From Psychrobacter arenosus (GTDB lineage Bacteria; Pseudomonadota; Gammaproteobacteria; Pseudomonadales; Moraxellaceae): DNA of 64,000 bases. This document shows, in pieces, positions 61,124 to 64,000 of this stretch; positions within the stretch are counted from its first letter, which is position 1, and each line of letters starts with the position of its first letter. The stretch is from contig NZ_LR884459.1 of the NCBI RefSeq assembly GCF_904848165.1, forward strand, positions 1,426,001 through 1,490,000, in the 5' to 3' direction. Under the pieces are notes generated by a model that saw only the letters and a program-made list of their open reading frames with translations, was not told where the DNA came from and searched no databases. Position numbers and translations under genes: made by a program.

Positions 61124-62149
61124 TTAACGCGAAGGCGCACGATACTCTTGAACTTCGGTACGCAGGCGGGCTTTTAAATCTTGGGTAATAGGTTGGTTAT
61201 TTTCATCCATTACCACAGCATTGATTTCGCGCGAGACCAAACCTGCAATACTCATCATGCTATCAAAGCCTTGCAAAGCCTTCGGATGCGGTAACGATAA
61301 GAACATCACCAGACCACTAAAGCCCGTCTGTGGCATGGTATTTAGATCAAAAGGTGCGATGCCATCGTGAGTAATCCCCATCATGCTAAACCAAAGAATA
61401 CCGGTACCGTCTTTATTCTCATAACGGTGGAACATGTTCATAGCACCGTATTTAAGACCATACTTATCGACGATTTTTAGCAGCTGCTCGCCACGGATAA
61501 TTACGGAAGGAGGATGGTCGATATTTTCACGCGGTAATAAAGTGATGTTAATGTTATCAGTAGCGTTATTCAGCGGACTATTTTGGTCTTGATCGGCAGC
61601 AGCTAATAAATGCTTATCGAGCACAGGGCTATTATCCGTAAAGCTAGGCTCTTCAGCGGTATCAATTACGGGCATTAGATTTTCAGTCGCTGACACCAAC
61701 GTTGAGAAAGCATCGCGCTCAGTAGCAGGCTCGCCATCCAACTCACTAGCAATATGACTGAACTCATGGTCATCAGCGCGGCGCTGCTCAGTTTGCCAAT
61801 CGCTATACTCAGGGCTACTAGGCTCCTCAGAAGAATGATACGCGCCCTGCTCTGGCTGATAAGTCGTCTCAGCATAATGATCGTGCGCGCTGTCTTCTTC
61901 CATCACCGCATTAAGATGGCTGCGATCAGGGGCGATCGTAGTCTCGCCAGCGATGGTGTCATCTAGGTCAGGCTCATCGACTAAGTTACGCTCATGACGA
62001 GGAATAATAGGAATGCCATTCTTGTCATACTCGACCTCACGAGCGGCGGTACCACTGCGCTGACGTTTAAGACTTCGGATGACCATAAATAACCCTGCTA
62101 AAATAATCAGTGCAGCACTGACAATCAAAATAAACTGAATCGTGGTCAT
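61124..62149 (-). CDS. zipA: Cell division protein ZipA
   Basis: The 341-residue divisome protein tethers FtsZ to the inner membrane. The N-terminal membrane helix (about 3-24, FILIVSAALIILAGLFMVI) is followed by basic residues. A long acidic Pro/Ser/Glu-rich flexible region (about 40-200) comes next, then the C-terminal FtsZ-binding ZipA domain (about 205-335) with MNMFHRYENKDGTGILWFSM and GLVMFLSLPHP. The ATG at 62149 gives the proper membrane anchor; longer frames to 62248 add a non-conserved segment. It lies between smc and ligA, as in relatives. Confidence 0.93.
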   Translation of the reverse strand: MTTIQFILIVSAALIILAGLFMVIRSLKRQRSGTAAREVEYDKNGIPIIPRHERNLVDEPDLDDTIAGETTIAPDRSHLNAVMEEDSAHDHYAETTYQPEQGAYHSSEEPSSPEYSDWQTEQRRADDHEFSHIASELDGEPATERDAFSTLVSATENLMPVIDTAEEPSFTDNSPVLDKHLLAAADQDQNSPLNNATDNINITLLPRENIDHPPSVIIRGEQLLKIVDKYGLKYGAMNMFHRYENKDGTGILWFSMMGITHDGIAPFDLNTMPQTGFSGLVMFLSLPHPKALQGFDSMMSIAGLVSREINAVVMDENNQPITQDLKARLRTEVQEYRAPSR

Positions 62150-62283
62150 GGTTTCGTTACATCCTAGCGCCTGAGGCAATATAAGTTGGAAAATAAAAGG
62201 TCGTGGAGTTGGCAATAGTCTAACATGACTGACAGGTATCGTCATCACGACTGCAAAAAATGCTAAAGGTAAAACTATTCTGG

Positions 62284-64000
62284 CTAAACGTCAATATATT
62301 GCTCAGCTTCTTCTAAACTTACACTGACTAAGGTGGATACGCCAGCTTGTGGCATGGTGATCCCCTTTAGTTCATCGGCAATCTGCATAGCGAGTTTATT
62401 GTGGCTAATAAAGATAAACTGGACATCATCGGCCAGCTCATGAATCAGCCCCGTAAAGCGCTTCACGTTGGCATCATCGAGCGGGGCATCGACTTCATCG
62501 AGCACACAAAATGGTGCGGGATGTTGCTTAAAAATAGCGAAGATTAAGCTAAGCGCGGTGAGGGTTTTCTCTCCCCCCGATAATACGGCCAAGCGGCTGT
62601 TCTTTTTACCTTTAGGCTGTGCCATCAGCTCAATACCGGCGCGCCATTTATCCGCTTTAGCCAGACTGTCATCGTCTTGTAGGCTCAGCATAGCTTGACC
62701 GCCGCCAAAGACTTTGGCGAATAAACTCGCTAAGTCGCGGTTCACTGCCTCTAAAGTCTGGTTAAATAAGGCCTTAGTTTTGGTATCAATCGTGGCGATA
62801 GCATCGGTCAACGTATCCATACTGGCGGTAATATCACCAATCTGCTGCTCTAAAGGTAGCAAGCGCGACTCTACTTCTACCAATTCTGCCGCCGCCGCCA
62901 AGTTGACCGCACCCATCGTCGATAGCCTGCGTGCAAGTTCAGTTTCGCGTTTTTGTAGCTCGGCTTGATTGTCTGCTTGCTTGCTCGTGCGCGAGCTGTG
63001 ACTGCCGTAAGCGATAAGCTCAGTCAAGATGGTCGATGGACTGACTGCTGAGCCTGTCGCTAGCAGACGCTCGCTAGCCTCTTTAATACGTTCAGCATAA
63101 ATCGCTACTTGGGTCATATGCTCAGCAAGCGTAGCCTGTTGCTGCTGCAGCATATTCTGTAAGGTTTCGAGTTGCTGGTGCTCATCCGTATGCTGCGATC
63201 TTAGTGTTGCTAAGCTGGCTTTATACTCCTCAAGAGCGATTTGCTGCTCATGACCAACGCTATCGGCTGATTTCTGCGCCGCTTGTAGCTCGGGTAACTT
63301 CACTTGATCCCGCTCTAATTGCCGCTCAGCCGCTTGTAGCGAGTTGCGCAAATGCTCTTGCTGACCTGCTAATTTAGTACGCTGCGTACTAGCATGGTTA
63401 GCGGCTAATGTGGCTTCTTTACTCTCAAACCGTAAGTTTTGTAGGGTCTCACGGTCAACCTGTAAGGTTTGCTGATGCTGCTCACGCTCGCTAGCAAGAC
63501 GGTCGCGCTCACTTTGCAGCTCGCTAAATTGCGGCTGTAGTCTAGTTAATTGCTCAGCAATAGCTGCCGCTTGCGCCTCTAACTCCGCTTGCGTTTGCTT
63601 AAGCTCTTGCTGCTCGCTATCTAAGGCCTCACGCTCAGCCTGCAAACGCACTTGCTCGGCTTGTTGGCGCTCATGTTGGGCTTGCAAAGTGGTTAGCCGT
63701 TGCTGTTCGCTATGCTCGCTATGCGTCAAGGCTTTGGCTTGCGCATTGAGCTCCTGCACCGTAACCGCCAATTCATCGTGCTGCGCTTGTAACGTCTTAG
63801 TTTCACGGTTAAGACTATCTAGCCTATCTTCGACTTCGCTTAGCGACTCCTCCAATTCGGCCAGTCGCTCTTGCTGCTGCAGACGCTGTGCTAAAAACTG
63901 CGCATTATTTGCGGCATTACCTTTGCCCGTCAGCTTAGACAGATGTAGCGTGCCGGCATGACTTACCAGCCAACCTGATGGCGTGAGTAATAACGCCCCT
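62284..64000 (-). CDS. smc: Chromosome segregation protein SMC, C-terminal part (cut by window edge)
   Basis: The frame continues past base 64000, so only the hinge-end, C-terminal coiled coil and C-lobe are here. The hinge-proximal part (63850-64000) contains SGWLVSHAGTLHLSK and GKGNAANNAQF. The coiled coil spans about 63800 to 62900 and is rich in Gln/Glu/Leu/Ala. The ABC-type C-lobe has signature LSGGEKTL and Walker B CVLDEVDAPLDD. SMC with its kleisin partners compacts and segregates chromosomes. Next to zipA, the usual order. Confidence 0.95.
   Translation of the reverse strand, partial: GALLLTPSGWLVSHAGTLHLSKLTGKGNAANNAQFLAQRLQQQERLAELEESLSEVEDRLDSLNRETKTLQAQHDELAVTVQELNAQAKALTHSEHSEQQRLTTLQAQHERQQAEQVRLQAEREALDSEQQELKQTQAELEAQAAAIAEQLTRLQPQFSELQSERDRLASEREQHQQTLQVDRETLQNLRFESKEATLAANHASTQRTKLAGQQEHLRNSLQAAERQLERDQVKLPELQAAQKSADSVGHEQQIALEEYKASLATLRSQHTDEHQQLETLQNMLQQQQATLAEHMTQVAIYAERIKEASERLLATGSAVSPSTILTELIAYGSHSSRTSKQADNQAELQKRETELARRLSTMGAVNLAAAAELVEVESRLLPLEQQIGDITASMDTLTDAIATIDTKTKALFNQTLEAVNRDLASLFAKVFGGGQAMLSLQDDDSLAKADKWRAGIELMAQPKGKKNSRLAVLSGGEKTLTALSLIFAIFKQHPAPFCVLDEVDAPLDDANVKRFTGLIHELADDVQFIFISHNKLAMQIADELKGITMPQAGVSTLVSVSLEEAEQYIDV

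Overview
The window looks like a chromosomal segment of a gammaproteobacterium of the family Moraxellaceae, most likely Psychrobacter. The grounds are the gene order gacS-cysM-rlmD-relA, the order smc-zipA-ligA, an OmpA of the Acinetobacter/Psychrobacter type, moderate-to-low G+C with very AT-rich intergenic gaps, and long low-complexity acidic or Gln/Ala/Thr-rich extensions on housekeeping proteins (RelA, Era, LigA). The assignment is inferred from gene content and style, not from a marker-gene comparison. No prophage, intact insertion sequence or CRISPR array was seen.

Layout. 1-4833 (minus): a truncated chemoreceptor-like membrane protein paired with an orphan amino-acid-binding lipoprotein, then an AT-rich gap, a Bcr/CflA drug exporter and a crotonase-family protein. 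5092-16077: hybrid kinase GacS (minus) divergent from cysM, a PolB-type exonuclease, rlmD and relA (plus), which is a regulatory/stringent-response block. 16255-22163: mutM, a small exported protein, mscL, typA and ompA. 23094-23675: a lone FimT/GspH-like minor pseudopilin.

23715-30950 (minus) is the conserved lepA-lepB-DUF4845-rnc-era-recO-pdxJ block, read in that order. Directly upstream of it, 31201-39331 (minus), lies a complete ABC-transporter-dependent (group 2) capsule export and assembly set, kpsM-T-E-D-C-S. No serotype-specific sugar genes lie beside it. A tRNA-Met gene with its own promoter and terminator, and the RNase P RNA gene, bound the cassette at 39587-40143.

40247-47934 carries ferredoxin, coaD, smpB, a RarD-type transporter divergent from an Lrp/AsnC regulator (with helically phased repeats between them), a GNAT acetyltransferase and the radical-SAM protein YgiQ. 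48305-53569 holds four consecutive lipoprotein genes, mostly with their own terminators: an MliC-like lysozyme inhibitor, an unknown, and two tandemly duplicated alpha/beta hydrolases.

53841-64000: ligA (minus), a four-gene plus-strand operon (acyl-CoA dehydrogenase, APH-like kinase, histidine phosphatase, SDR), then zipA and the C-terminal part of smc (minus). The operon splits the usual zipA-ligA neighbourhood. Its kinase plus dehydrogenase pair resembles the split bacterial counterpart of ACAD10/11 and LvaA/LvaC, which degrade 4-hydroxyacyl-CoAs through a phosphorylated intermediate. A GC-rich palindromic element and a dispersed repeat with a second copy near 53.7 kb sit at the edges of this insert.
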